Part shown: one piece after another, positions 1 through 14,568 of the stretch
How the letters are laid out: each line of letters starts with the position of its first letter
How positions within the stretch are numbered: the stretch's first letter is position 1
Origin: Lactarius indigo
Lineage: Eukaryota > Basidiomycota > Agaricomycetes > Russulales > Russulaceae
Direction of reading: 5' to 3'
DNA length: 64,000 nucleotides
Assembly (NCBI GenBank): GCA_025766275.1
Contig: JAFKAC010000013.1
Span: 124,001-188,000 of the forward strand
Notes under the pieces: generated by a model
The model's input: the letters and a program-made list of their open reading frames with translations, nothing else
Databases searched by the model: none
What the model was told of the DNA's origin: nothing
Program-made: the position numbers and the translations under genes

Positions 1-3000
1 GGAGACGCAGGACGTACGTGGCCGTAGGTGAAGAAGATGGTCGCCACGTATGCCTCTCCTAATTTAATCCTCACGTGAGCTCACGTGCCTCAGTCGCGGC
101 CGGCCCGCGGCGTAACTTACTACCTAGAACAGAACCGTGATGTCTCCAATTCGGCTTTTGGCAAAAAAAAAAAAATTCTTTGAGCTGAGCCAGCCCGGGG
201 AGAGGGATTCGAGTCAGCGTCATCGCAACTGTGCCTTAACCCCTTTACTTGATCGCCCTGTTTTATTTCCCAATTTCTGGTTGCCACTGGTAATGAAGGC
301 CACGATGGTGCAACAACACTGCTCTCTGAAGTTGGGAGAAGCTACTTCTTCCAAGCTGGTCCTCATACTTCCGCCAGCTGGCTTATTCCCACGAAGACTC
401 GCCACTTAACGGACATGTACTGCCATCAGGCCTACCCCTCCAGCACGCGCGCGATCAAACGTCCTTATGGTGGAGCGCACAAGTAAAGTCTGGCTTAACC
501 CTCCGATATCCTCGGAGCGCAGTGCTACTTTCGCCGTGAACTTGGGCCCCTCCCTAAGTCACTGGGTCTCGCCTTCGGCGCCTCACTATTCTGTTCAGAT
601 TACCTCGGCTATCATTTTGACATTCTCCTCGAAGTTCGCTTGTGGAAGAATCAGACGCGACAACGCGGCAGGCTAGTGGCGTAGCGCAACCCCCGGAGAC
701 ATAACCTGTTGCGAAGAAGCGACTGCTTGGCCATTGGGCGACGGCGCGCACCCGCTTCTAGTTTTATTGATGGACGGCGCGGAAGACCATCGCAACCCTG
801 ATCATGCTTCCGAAAACTCTCGGTCGTTCGATATTATATCCGTTCTTCCGTAATCGAGACTCGGTGGCTATCATGTCCAGAGCTCCTTCTCCTTCCCAAG
901 ATAGATATGGCGCCGTCACAGGTAATTCAGGAATTCGCAAAGAGACGCCATGGACGCTCTTTGGCACTTCACTGCTAGGTGCACAATTATGTACAGCGTG
1001 CCGAAACATAGAAGCAGCTCAGAAACAACAAGCGGTTCGCGTACGGTCTTGGTCACCTCCGGTATTTGCGTATCCCTGTGGTTACTCTCAATCTGGTTAC
1101 TCCGTGCGGTTCCCCGTTAAATTTCAAGTTAAGTGAGACGGAAGGGCCGATGGTCGGTCTCGACAGAAGCGCCGTTGTGGTTTCGACGAGCAGAAGCACA
1201 TGGTCGACCTTGCGGTAGCCGGAAGGCGAACACGTTTGTACCTATTAGGAGCCCAATGCGCGCTAGACAACTTCTGGACTGGAGACGATCGAGTGGTACG
1301 GTAGACTCTGGTCTGGTTCCGACTGGAAGAAGGCGCTCTAGAAATGTTTTCACGAATTTCAAAGTTCGTGTGCGCGCATGTAAGCTCCACTCGTTCGTTC
1401 TGAACATTTACTGAACCTGATCCACGCTCCTTAGCCGAAAGGGAAGGCGCAGCTGCCGTGGAGTCGACGCGTGGGACTCTCATCTGTGGCCAAGGAATTA
1501 ACGAACGACGAGCAAGATCTGCCATTGACTGGAATATTAGTCAATGTTTTGTCTCACCTCGCTGTAAGCGAGGGAGAGCTTAATCCAATTCGGTATGCAA
1601 GCGGAATAGCTACAGTAATCGAGACGTTATGTATGCCTTCTTTCCAATTCAAATGACATGACATGACATCCGACCCAGGGTCAGCCAGCAGCTTTTGGAC
1701 CGAGTTCACCCTTAATCAGAGAGGTGCGTCTCACGTACAGGAAAGCGACCCTGATGAATTGCAATTGGACTTGCTTCTCCGTTTCGTACACGTGCAAGCG
1801 CTTATTGGATAATTTGTCATGGACCATAGGATGCTCGTGTTGGATGCCGAATGGAACATGCCAACCTTTGTAGTCACAATTGGCCATGGAACACAAAATG
1901 CTTCCCTATCAGCCTGATGGGCTTGAGAACGCCACCATCAAACAAGGCTAAGAATCAAGAAATTAGAGAATCCGCATGGAAGCTGACTTCAATAATTCCC
2001 ACACATGCACCTACCTCGACTCGGTGTGAAAGCGGATCTTGTTGTATTCTTCCCCAGAAAGGGTAACGTGAACGAGGAGAGGATAGAATAACCTTTTGAC
2101 CGACCACCTGAGTTCATCCCCCTGCTCGGAACCCGCGCTAATTCGAAAAGGTGAGGATCTGAGGAAAATTACCCAGCATAGCCCCTCTTTGACGCATGTA
2201 TACCTTTCCCCCTGAGATAACCATAGGCCGATATGACAACACGTGGCCCATATACAACACCTACCGACGACTGGCCGCAGGGCTTTGTGGGTTTAGGCAG
2301 GGGACTTGCTCAGATGGACCCATGCCTTAGTGTCGCTCCGTCGGAAGGCAAGAAAACCCAGTGGGCGCAACCCGAGAGGAAGAAGCGACCAGTGCGTCTG
2401 TGAAAAAAGACCCGGGACAAAGTCAACGCCGGAAGCAACACCAGACCCGACACCTCCCGGAAACCGGTTCTCCAACAAAAACAGAGAGCCGTGGCAATCG
2501 ATGGGCTGGAGCCCTCGCGCAGACCAGACGCCAGACCGTGACGGCGCGCAGCGGCCCCCCAAAGCTGAGCTCCGATCTGTAACGGGCCAACGCCTGTATG
2601 GCTTGCGGCAATCGGAGTCATCGGCAACCCTTGCGGCAGGCCTCCGTTCTTCACAATTACGACCAACCTTTCCGATGTCCATCGGCGCGCAATCGAGAGT
2701 TAAAAAGCTGGCAAGAGTTTAACCGACACGAAGATCGAAATATTGGCGCGGGCTGGCCGGCGATCCTCCCTTAGTTGCAATGCCGCAGCAAAGTATCACC
2801 GTACCATATTATCCATCGGAGCCACCACGTGCAATGGTCGCGGGGGAGTTCGTTAGAGGGAAAAGAGAAGGTGGGGGAGGTCTGCCGGGTATTGTGCAGA
2901 CAATGAACGACTGCCCACATTTCCCTCCTCGATCTTGGCCCTTCACAAACGGGTGAAAATTTTACCAGATGCGTACTAATCGCTCCCGTCCGTCCTTCTG

Positions 3001-3997
3001 TGCTAAAGTTCTCCACATACAAGCAACAACCCCTAGTTGTTTCGCCGGGTTGTCAGGTGGAAAAAGCGCTTCTTGCCGCAAGGACGCTACGTGGTGGGAG
3101 TGTGTTGACCCGAAAGGTTACCATTAGTTCCGGGAAAAAAGAGGAGAGGGGACACAGTAGCAGTGCCAGGCCTGAGGACAGCTTTCTTTGACTCCTGTAT
3201 AGGACCTATTCACAAACTAAAGCAATCTTTTATAGTGCAGCAGAGCGACAATCGGCTCCTCACACTGACTGGGGATGAAGTGAGTCATGAGCGAGAGAAA
3301 AAATGGCCTTCCTTACGTCCACGCCACTCTATTCTGGATTGAGGCGCAAAAAAAAAAAAATCTGTGCACCGGAGGTGATTGAAGTTCGAGGAAACAGAGA
3401 GAGTTGTGGTCGTCTGCAGGCCCACTCCGCTTGAGTGACCGACATGTGCCAAGGCAGCCGCAATGGGCCCACCTATCCCCTTCCCCCCATCACCTGTAAT
3501 AGTGCGAACAAAATTGACTAGCCCATGAAAGCAAGGACGTAAATCTGTGGTCAAGAAAAGCGCATTCACGACCTGAGTATCGAATCTATCTATCTCGTGG
3601 TTGGAATTAATTGGAATTTGTCCCTTATAAGATTCGGCACCTCAAGAAAAATCGCGGATTGTGTTGATAATATAACGATGACCCGAGTACTACATAGCTA
3701 AGACAAACACAGTGGGTCAACGGTCTGAACAAAAATACAGAGGTCGGGGAGGTCGACTAATACCGGTAAAGTCAAGCCACACACACACACACATATAGAT
3801 ATAAACTGACTGCAGGATGGGGACGACGTGGCGTAGGCGAGTCATACAAATATTGTGTACATTCCGGGAGGGTATAGCCGTCTGCTGTCTGCGTTCGGCC
3901 GGTGGGAGGAGAGAGAAAAAGAGTAAAGTAAGTGAAGTGGGCAGGGTAAAAATAAAGAGTCGGGATTTTGCGCCGAGCACGGAGAAGGGGGAATTCT
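1..3997. other. No assignable gene
   Basis: I see no recognisable protein or RNA gene here. Open frames are short, of biased composition, and none carries a domain I can name. Minor landmarks are a poly-A run at about 168-174, another at 3349-3360, and a short (AC)n tract at about 3777-3792. The stretch may be intergenic, or hold genes too broken in frame to recognise, since the next gene to the right carries many frame breaks. Confidence 0.5.
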
Positions 3998-6900
3998 TCA
4001 AGTTGGACTCTGAGTCTGCGGGCCGTAGAATGTCATGAGCGCCATACAGCCAAGCCACGCGACCTCGACTGCAGCGCGACCAACAGCGGTGAGGGGTTGC
4101 GAGACGATATCCTCCTCTACCGGATCCTCTGTCTGCATGCCTGGGTGGGTGTGAAGTTGGACCGACTCGGTGCGCGGCACGCACAACCCGAGCTTCTCGA
4201 GGCCCTCGGGAACGAACTCGATGGTTCCACGGCGGTCGAGGCACGCGCCAATGACAAAATCGTCCGAGTGCACGTCCCGGAGCGACGCGGGCGGGATACC
4301 GAGCTCTGCCTCCGCCAGCGGACCCGTCACCGAGAGTCCGCGGACCGGGAGACGGATTCCCGAGCCGTTCAGGTCCGAATGAGAAATGAGTCGCCCGATG
4401 ACCTTGAAGCCGCGGTGGACGTCGAATAGAGGAGTTGGGTGCGGCCGCTCTCGCTCGCCTTTTCGCGGACGAGACCGCGAGCGTTTCTTGGCAGCGTTGC
4501 CTTCGCCTTGCTTGTCGAATGGGACGTAATACACGAGCAAATACAGGTTCTGCTCCTGGTCCAGAACCCTAGGTATTCGTTGTCTCCGCTCGTGCGCTGC
4601 GCTCGCGGGGATCCGTCTCATGGGGCCAGAGGGGGAGAAGCATGTACAACGAGTCATCTGGCACCTGGGTGAGCATGTCTTTGTTCTTGTACTTGCCCTT
4701 GCGGCCGATGCCAGCACCGCCTCTGGAGCGAGTCGAGGGGACCAACCCTACGTCTTTGAATGATGACCGGAGGCCTTGAATCGCACGATCCTGTTCTTCT
4801 TGCATAGAGCGAGGGGCCAACGTCAACCAGGGCGGATCGATGGGAGCCAGGCTGGACGGAACGGCGCGCGGGGTGCTGCTACCAGTCGGGCCGATAATAC
4901 GATGAAACCAGCTAGGAGACCGCCTCGCAGCTGTGGGTACTTGTTCGTTCTTGAGCTGATCAATCGCGCGTTTATCCAAAGTAGCAAAAGCCTCGGCGTG
5001 CGAAGGTGCGTGAAATGGGATTGACGGGTTCATTATCGCTGTCCTCCTCAACCTCGTCGTGAGGGGTCAGCTGTCGCTCCGAAATGGAGCTCTCCGAAGA
5101 GGTCATAATAGAGGCTGTAGAGGAAACACTTTGCGACGTCGAGGCGGAAGAGGCGAACGCGGTTACACCCGAAAGATTGAGCAAGGACCCAGAAATGTGC
5201 GATGTCGAGGCCCCTCGGATACTCGAAGTTTGGCTGTCCAATCCTTCGAGTCTACTCAGGTCGACAATGTGGCGGGTTGCAGGTGGCTCCCGCTGGGGCG
5301 AACTCGCCGACCAGGCTTGAGGAGCGCGGCGAGGGGTGAGTGAGGTTGGGCTCGCGGCGGGCGTCACGGCGGTTATCCCCCTCTTCTGGCAATAATCCGT
5401 GGGTGTCTAGCTTCACGGTACTCTTCGTGGTCGTGAACTGCTCCTGAACGCGCTTCGTGGCGAGGAGGATGCCGTCGTGTGTTGGCATAACAAGGGTACG
5501 AGTTTCGCTGGACCTTGGGGTTCCGTGTGCTCACTGTCGCCATACTGTTGCGAGTTCTGCCCGAGCGGTAGTTTCTCAGGCTGTAATGACGGTAGATGGA
5601 GAACTGCAAGAGCCCTGGAGTGCCGGTGGACGACGGTCGTTGGACCACCAAACGTGTTTGCTGAGTCAGGGTCTACGTCGTGCTCCGCATTTAGACGCTG
5701 TTGATTCGGCTTGTTGGGGTCGGCTACGAAATTGATTGGGAAATGAAACACAGTCCTATCAGCACGTGGCTAAGAAAGGTACCGAGATACACGTACAAGG
5801 CGGCAGGGTGGCTCGTTCGATGCGGATCTGCCCAATCTGAGAACAACGCCAAACATCCCAGAGTCTTGGGTTGCCTTCGAGTTCAGCGAGGAGGGAGGGA
5901 GACGTGCTCGCGCACGCGGATGAAGGACCATCTATTGCGACGCAAGGCATAGTCGGGGTCATCGCGACGGAGGCCACCAGCAAACGAATCATCGAGCGTC
6001 ATAATACTAGGGCGACGATCATCTGCCTCTGCCCACGGCGCCACGTCCAGGAGGTTTGACGGATGGCTGGGTGAGCCGATTAGTCCGCGCATCACGGAAG
6101 TATCAAAGTCTTCGGCCTTGCCCTTTTCTTTATCCTTCTTGCGCTTTTCCTTGTCCTTTGATTTCCGCTTGTCCTTAGCCGGAGGCAGAGGTAAAGTTTG
6201 GGGCGCTATGAACGAAAGTGACGAGCGACGCGTGTTCAGACCCTCCGGGTCGACATTCATGATATAACCGAGGTCCATGCCCTGATACACACGCCTTCCC
6301 GAATCGTCTGTTGGCGAGATACCAGCGTTGTTGGTGAACATGCTCCAATTGGCGGGTGGCAAAGGGGGCTGCTGATCTCTGTTGGAACTCGTGGCGGTGA
6401 GGGGTGAGCCCCCTTCGGTGTCGCCGTAGCTTGACCGGCGCACTGTGGTGGTACTGTCCTCGCGCTGGCGCGCGTTCGACTGCGTGGACACGAAATCCGG
6501 ATCGCCTGCGTGGAAGGAACGGTCGCGCGTAGAAGCCATGCGAATGGCGATGCTGCTGCGTCGTATAGCGGCGAGTGCACGGGTGCCAGTTTCCGACACA
6601 TCCGAGTCATCGTCATCGTCACTGCCGTTCGCGAATGTGACAGGGGAGCCAGCTTCCTGGCGACGCTCGTTGGGATCGACAACATACCAATCATACTGTT
6701 GTATAATACCCGCGAGGGGGGGGGGTTACAGTCAAACTCGGCAACAAAATCGAAAGCGTATGAAGAACGGACCTGTTCCAGACCAAAAGTGTGCTGTGAT
6801 GCATCGTCAGGAGCGATGCCCTCAAGTTCAACGTCTGTATCGACGACACCGGACTCATTCCCAGGGTCTAAATCGACGTCAGAAGTGCTCCCAGACTGCT

Positions 6901-7370
6901 ATAGGCTCAGAGTCGCTGCCGGACGTCTCTGGGTTGGAGCGAGGCGAGGGTCCGGCAGAGTCGTCAGAGCCAGGACGGTCGACGGTGTACCGGTTGGTAG
7001 GAAGCGAAGGTCGGCGCCCGCCGTCGTCGATAGCACGCATTTTACGAATACGGCGGGGCTCATCTTCACCACCTGAATCCCCTGAATCACGCGGTTGGGA
7101 GATGGAGGGGCGGGGGGTGCGATCGGTGCTACCCGTACTGTAAGAGTGCCCGCTCTCGCTGGGGGCCTGGACGGAAAGGGGACTAGGCATATCGGTATCT
7201 TGATGGACAACTGGAGCGCCAAAGGAGAATGCAGCCAAATTGAGGTGGGAATAAAGATCGTCATTGTGATTTTCTGAATTTTCTTGCATGTCGGGTGGGG
7301 CGACGGATACTGTGTGGGCGGATTGAGGAGAGGTATGTAAATGGAGCGCGGGGAGAGAGCCTCGCCGCAT
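3998..7370 (-). CDS. Uncharacterised conserved fungal protein, frame-broken
   Basis: A minus-strand gene read through several open segments that continue one another after single-base frame changes. The N-terminal part is rich in Ser, Pro and acidic residues (7370-6740). A segment follows with an aspartate run and the motif YDWYVVDPNERR (about 6700-6620), then a Lys/Glu-rich basic tract near 6190-6110. A hydrophobic stretch near 5800-5740 could be a membrane segment. The C-terminal part (4570-3998) looks globular and best conserved. The ATG at 7370 is the simplest start, but the frame stays open to about 7583 and an upstream exon is possible. At least six sites need a +1 correction (near 6897, 5620, 5510, 5380, 5035 and 4585), and a run of ten G at 6716-6725 also upsets the frame. 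I do not recognise the family and assign no function. It is either a pseudogene or a real gene in low-quality sequence. Confidence 0.55.
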
Positions 7371-10300
7371 AGAAGATAAAGTAGCCGTGGGTTGTGATGT
7401 GTGTGCAGGACGCCGCGTGGGCTTGGATGGTGGATAAGGTGCTGCCGGATTGACACGAGACCTGACGTAGGCCAAGAAAATGCGATCAGCGATCAGAACA
7501 AAAGTAGGTGAAGAGAGGACGAAACCAAGTGAGGACGAAGTATGAATGAAGGCGAAAAAAATTGGATATGGGAAGGGAAAACGCATTAGGGTTTCAGCAC
7601 AACGATCCAACGGATGCCCCCGGGAGAAGGGGAAGGGTAGGAGAGGGAGAGGAAGAATAGGCGCGAAGCTACCGGGGATACGGACAGACTACGGACGCTG
7701 CAGTACACTTTTCATTCTAGCGGGCGATATGCGATGGCACCTGGATGACCCAAATAAGGGAAGAAAGACCTAATTTGGAATGCCCATAAGGGAGTAAAAA
7801 AACTCGCCAGACCGGAAACATGGTGGCAAGTGGGCGACCTCACATGATCCACGCAAGATGAGGGGTGGGTACGGCCACGAGGCGAGCGTCTGGTGCCATA
7901 CTCCGACGGGAAAATAACAAACGTGCTTATCTCGTTGGGGAAGACAAGGGGAGAAACGAGGAGGGAGAAATAGAAGATCAATCGAACACGCACTGAGAAA
8001 GACGACGATAGGCTGGCAGAGAGCTCTGCGAGCTGTTGTTGCCAATAGCCATCGAATACAAGTTGTCCTCGTTTGTGTATGATGCCCGCCGTGCCATGAT
8101 GGGTTTTCCGATTCCGCGTGAAGAAGGAGCCGCCTCGGATGAAGTGTGTGAGAGAGGAGTGATAACGGGAGATATGATATCCGCAGCCGAATGAGGTGAA
8201 AAGTTGCTGATCTATTTGCGCAAGCGGCGCACGATGGAGATGCAAGGTGGTATCGGCGGATAACGAGGGGTCTGATGGGTCACTTCGAGCTAGGGACGCG
8301 GCGGTATTCAGCTTTTTGTTGCGAGTGAAGGGAGTAGGGGAGATATGAGAGCCTAGATAGTGACTGCATGAGCACACACGAGGTGGGTTCTGAGGAGATG
8401 GGGTAGGGAAGGAAGGAGGAGAGATGGGACTGGAGTCTAAGAGTACAAGGAGACCGACTAGGGGAGTCGGATAGTAGGTTTTTGGGTTACAATATCGTTA
8501 TTGGATTCGCTAACGATGGCGGGCGAGTCGTCGGTTTTGGTTTCCTTTTGTCTGGTCCCTTGTCGGTTGACGCGCTGACGTTGAGTTGACCTTTCCTTTC
8601 CCTCTTGCTTCGTTGCCGTTGAGACCGTGATCAATTATACTTACTACCCGGCGGTGCCCTGCCCCTCTCCGCGGCCAGCCTCAGCCCGTCTCGGGCGCTT
8701 CCCGTGCCGAAACCCCCGGGTTCCACTTCCTTCTTTGGACGAAGCTTCTCAACTCACCACCAGCCCTACTCACAAGTAGCCTGCGTCCGTGATTCGGACC
8801 CCTTCTTTCAATGTCCACCATACTTACCCACTCTCAGCTATTCAGTTCACACCCCTCCTCTTCTCTACCCGACCTCCAATACACGCCGCGTCCTCGTCCA
8901 CGTGGTAACTGTCACTAATCGCAAATGCTAATCTCCCCGATCCCCCTCTTCGGCACGCTTCGCTGCCAATTTTCCGCTCGTCCCACGGTTTCTCCGCGTC
9001 CTAATCGATCAATCTTATCTACATTTCACCTGCACCCCCGTCCCTCACACATCCTCCTTTACCTTGTCTTAGGCTCCACCTGACCTCCAAGCACACCGGC
9101 AATTCTGGACATACACGTACCCTCAAACTGTTTTTTTTTTGTACGTCTCACCTCAGGTCATCTCGTATTGTTGTTCATCAGCCAGCATCAACTCAGCAGA
9201 GTTAGACGCTCACTTCCATAGTCTACAGGGCATGTTTTTATTTTCACCCTCGGGATCAATGGGCTACAACTGGGGCCGGTAGCTGATTACACTCTTTGAG
9301 TGTATTCGTTGATCTGGCTTAGCGTCTCCGTGGGTACCCATCAATATTCCATACACTCTGATGATAGTAGCAAGGGGTTACTGTTGTTGTGTCAGCAGGT
9401 CTCGAGTGTTGCGCCTGTGAGGCCGAGGGATTAAGTCCCGGTGTCTGTACCCCTCCGGCACTCTGCTCAGAAGCCATTCCACCCTGCTTAACACCGAGCC
9501 CACGTCTCACCTTAGCGATATCGGGCTTTCGGCCACTGGCACCCTAAAGGAGCTGACCCGCCTTGAAATTGTGAGAACATAGAACCGTCACGAGGTGTCC
9601 AAACTCGGAAGCACCTTCTCCCCTTGTATCGCCCTGCTTACCTACATACAAATCACGATGCGCCGCACCCTTGTTGATGCCGTACCTGGTGGGGCTTCTC
9701 CTGCGCCCCCATCTCTCCTACTGTAGGACTCCTCCAGGAACAAGAAGTCCGCTAGGTGGCCGTGAGGGACACAGATAGACGCAACCGCATTGTACGAATG
9801 GAACCTGAGGGATGTCCACGTGCGGAGGGCGTGCCCAACTCAACGCCACCTCATCTCCCGCCAACTTAGCGGTGCAGTCCGAGTCCCAGCTTGAAGGTGG
9901 TAACGGCATGCTGGTGTTAACTTAACAAGCTGTTAAGTTTACACCGATGTTAGCGCCAGTGTTTCAGGCTCACGCGACTTGTGTCGATGCCCCTTGTCGC
10001 CATTGACTACGATCCTTAGTGAATGTAAGCTTATTCTCCCTCGCCCTAACGTGACGTATATGATGAGCAAGGTTCTCCGTCTACATCGACCGACGGCGTC
10101 CCCCTTCTTGGTTCTAACGCAATCGTTGGCACCCTAACAGGAGAAGAGAAGGAAATCGGGGCCCACGGGTCTGGCCCAATAAAGGTACGGTTTCTGAACT
10201 TCCTTGTCTCACGGTAGATCCAAAACAAGTGAGTACAGCCCCATCGATTGCTGATGAGCGAGCCGAGTGCGAGTAGGCAGGGTCAGCTTCAATTGACTGG

Positions 10301-11711
10301 GACCGAGATCCACTTGGCATTGTCTCGTTCCTTCGCTCTTCGTCTGATCTGGTTTTGAGTGAAACTAACAGTCACTCCTGCAGGGTTGGTTGCCCTTCTT
10401 TCTTCTAGACGGACGGATGGGGATCTTAATGTGCAGACGAGCTGACTCCAGGCCACGATTCGGCCCCCAGGGCACGCGGTGACTCCTATCGATCGGCGGC
10501 TCGTCGCCATGCGATGACGGGATGTACTTTTAACTTACCACACCAGTTCAGTCAAGCCTTCCTTAAGCGTTTCCCACCTGCCAAAAAGGCCTTCCCGACA
10601 ACGTAAGTTGAGACTTTCGGGTGCGAAGATGGGGCTCATGAGGTGGCAGTTTCAGGGCACGGCGTGTTGATGATTATTCTCCAATTTTGTTCGTCACCCG
10701 TGCGAAGCATCGCGATTATGTTCATACAGGCCTTTCCAGGCGTGGTGTGACAGGACGTGGCCCGCCGTCATGATTGTGTTCAATTGACCATCCATCCGTC
10801 CGCTCTACCCCTGAGATTAAAGCTTAGGCGCCGCCATCACTGACACTTCTCAATGGGCGCCATGACCCAAGAGGCAACCCTGACCCAACTCACAAAGTCT
10901 AAACGTTGCACAGGGCGGCATGTTATACAACAACGTGATGCATGCCCATTTGTTATTGCTATTGCGTGATCTGTTGAACCACGCGCTGCACCCCAGCCAA
11001 ACAGACCAATCCAAAAACGCCTTCTGGTTAGAAGCACCTAACCTCATTGGCTGTGCATGAAAACAGATGGCTCCAATACAGCTGCGTTTTCAGGCTTCAC
11101 ACGCTGGGGTGTTTGTAATACGGCCCTGTAACATATGCTCTCGATTCTTCACTCTGTATTTGAAATTTGAGCACCTTGTTCTCTCCCGCATTCTTCCCGC
11201 CCTTGTGTTTACCTCGGCCGGCATACCGCCAATTTTCATACACGAGGCATTTTTTTAAAATTTGCAAACGAATGTGGTTATCAGACACGAGAGAAAACAG
11301 GGTAAGTGGAGTCTTCTTCTGTGCCTGCCCCCCTTTCGATTGATAAGGGAAAAAAGGAACGAGGCGAAGTCTACAACTGCTGTCCTCGACACGCCTTTTT
11401 TTGCCGGAAATTATGTACGTCAATGTTGCTTACGCCACCGATCAAGGGCACAAAGTTCGCGAAGTAAAAAATCTGAGCTGTGATGCCGGCACATACTTCG
11501 GCATCTGGCCTCGCTGTTTTCAAAGCAACAACCCCAGACCTAGTCGACGCGTCGCAGTAGTATGTGCGGTAGTTTGTGATGAAGAGTTCAAGTACTCTTG
11601 GAATAATATCATATCGAGGGGTGGTACACGCAATCCGTTGACGGGTTTGCATACACGTGTTCGCGTGATCATACATTAAGTCATGAAAGTCATACAACAG
11701 ACCAGCGCGAT
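7371..11711. other. Intergenic stretch, no gene recognised
   Basis: About 4.3 kb with only short open frames and no recognisable domain. The part next to the gene on the left (7400-8500) is G/A-rich on the plus strand, so C/T-rich on the minus strand, as in 5' leaders and promoters of fungal genes. A T-run lies at 9131-9139. No tRNA, rRNA or repeat structure was seen. Confidence 0.45.
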
Positions 11712-12433
11712 TCAAACAAAGATATTAGATGAGGCGCGAGAACAAGAAGGTGAGAGGTGATGGCAGTGGGCAGAATGCTGATCAGACGTCAACCTACAAA
11801 GTCCGTCTTCGAGCGACTCGCCGCAGCGTTGGCAGCGAACGCGACGGTCAAGTAGACATAGACCGATACCGAGCGGGAACCAAACGATCGCCGCAAGCAC
11901 ACCTAACCCGGACACTATTCAGTTCCAGGAACTTTCTCAAGGAGACGAGTGTAACGCACCAAGGAATCCGTATCGTGATTCCGGAACATGCTGCCCTGCC
12001 TGGAGACACACCATCCGCGGGTGGTCTGGAGGCAAAAGTGAGGCGAATGGCTGACCAGTGCGTGGGTCCTGGTAATGGTACACCGTTGCCTCGGACGTAA
12101 TAGCACCGTACATAGGCTGCGGGGGGCCCGCAATCATCAGCGGAGGCTCCTTGGGTTGGGTGCTGTGCGGCCCTACGTCCTTCTGTGGTGGCGCTATTAT
12201 GAACGAGAGTAGCCGAGATTGTCAGTACAGTAGATAATGAGGCCCCCTAGCGAGGGCGAAGGTGTAAAGCACGCACCTACGTCGTTGCCAACGATGGCGG
12301 ATTCATATGCTGGAGGGCTATCTGGATGTATGGGGGTGTCGTTGGGCATCTGAAGAGCGGGGACTGATCAGCTTCGCTTTAGGAGCAATCAACTTTCCCG
12401 ACATACTGTGGTTGTAGGAGGATCGACAATCAT
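11712..12433 (-). CDS. BRI3-like small membrane protein
   Basis: Four exons with GT-AG introns (12407-12433, 12277-12349, 11960-12193, 11712-11902) join to an unbroken 174-residue protein. The N-terminus is Pro-rich and holds a PPAY motif, a possible WW-domain ligand. The middle has YGAITSEATVYHYQDP. A single hydrophobic segment, VLAAIVWFPLGIGLCLL, is followed at once by DRRVRCQRCGE. This order (Pro-rich tail, membrane segment with a central FP/FPLG, basic loop, CxxC) resembles the brain protein I3 (BRI3) family, which is linked to endosomal or lysosomal membranes in animals. I infer family membership from the pattern only. The start at 12433 is the first ATG of the spliced frame, and the region upstream is also open, so an earlier exon cannot be excluded. 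Confidence 0.6.
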
Positions 12434-12701
12434 GGTGGGTCTTTGTGGAGTTATATACGTGTCGGAGGGTTTATACACGGCCCAGGTGGTAGGAGGAGGC
12501 TGAGTCGGGGGCTGCGACACTGCGGATGGCTATGGTCCGCAGCAGTCTCTGAATTAGTCGGCAGCAGACTCGGTGGTCGTGAGTCATATCAGCCTTAGAT
12601 GTCGAAAATAAATTATTTATTATTTATTATTTTCGTGTTCGTGCGCCTCACGCTTTGTGTTCTCACAATCCGCCTCGAGAAAGAAAATTGATAGGGTGAG
12701 C
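12434..12701. promoter_or_regulatory. Divergent intergenic region with AT-rich tract
   Basis: This short gap separates the BRI3-like gene (leftward) from the arginine methyltransferase gene (rightward), so it should hold both promoters. An AT-rich tract of ATTTATT repeats lies at about 12607-12633. No certain TATA box was picked. Confidence 0.35.
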
Positions 12702-14282
<1,581 letters not shown>

Positions 14283-14568
14283 TTACCGGATTGCATTATA
14301 TTGCATTTACCCTCGTCATATGTATATCATTCGCACCTACAGGTATTGAACAATCATGCATCATGTATAGATCAATATCCGTGATTGTAATCAATGTGAT
14401 TGATGGGTGATGAAGTCAAAACTCGGAATGACCGTTAGCTCGGTTGCGGTCCCGAGTCCATATCCCTCGTATCCACGTAGATGCCCGTGTCGGTAGTCTC
14501 ATATTCCGAGTCTCAGCGCTGGTCGCACTTTACTACCTTACCCTCCCCCAGCGTCCGTTGGCGACGAT
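14283..14568. other. Short intergenic gap
   Basis: About 290 bases between the methyltransferase stop and the F-box gene start, both on the plus strand. It should hold the terminator of the first gene and the promoter of the second. No clear signal was recognised. Confidence 0.4.

Noticed and set aside
2293..2722. Open frames of up to 138 codons on both strands
   Set aside because: All frames are open at once because of high G+C; no domain, intron pattern or start context supports any of them.
3717..4244. 175-codon minus-strand open frame
   Set aside because: It overlaps the end of the better supported gene in another frame and has the biased composition of an antisense or shifted frame.
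6716..6725. Run of ten G as a regulatory tract
   Set aside because: It lies within a coding stretch and its length upsets the frame, so a miscounted homopolymer is the simpler reading.
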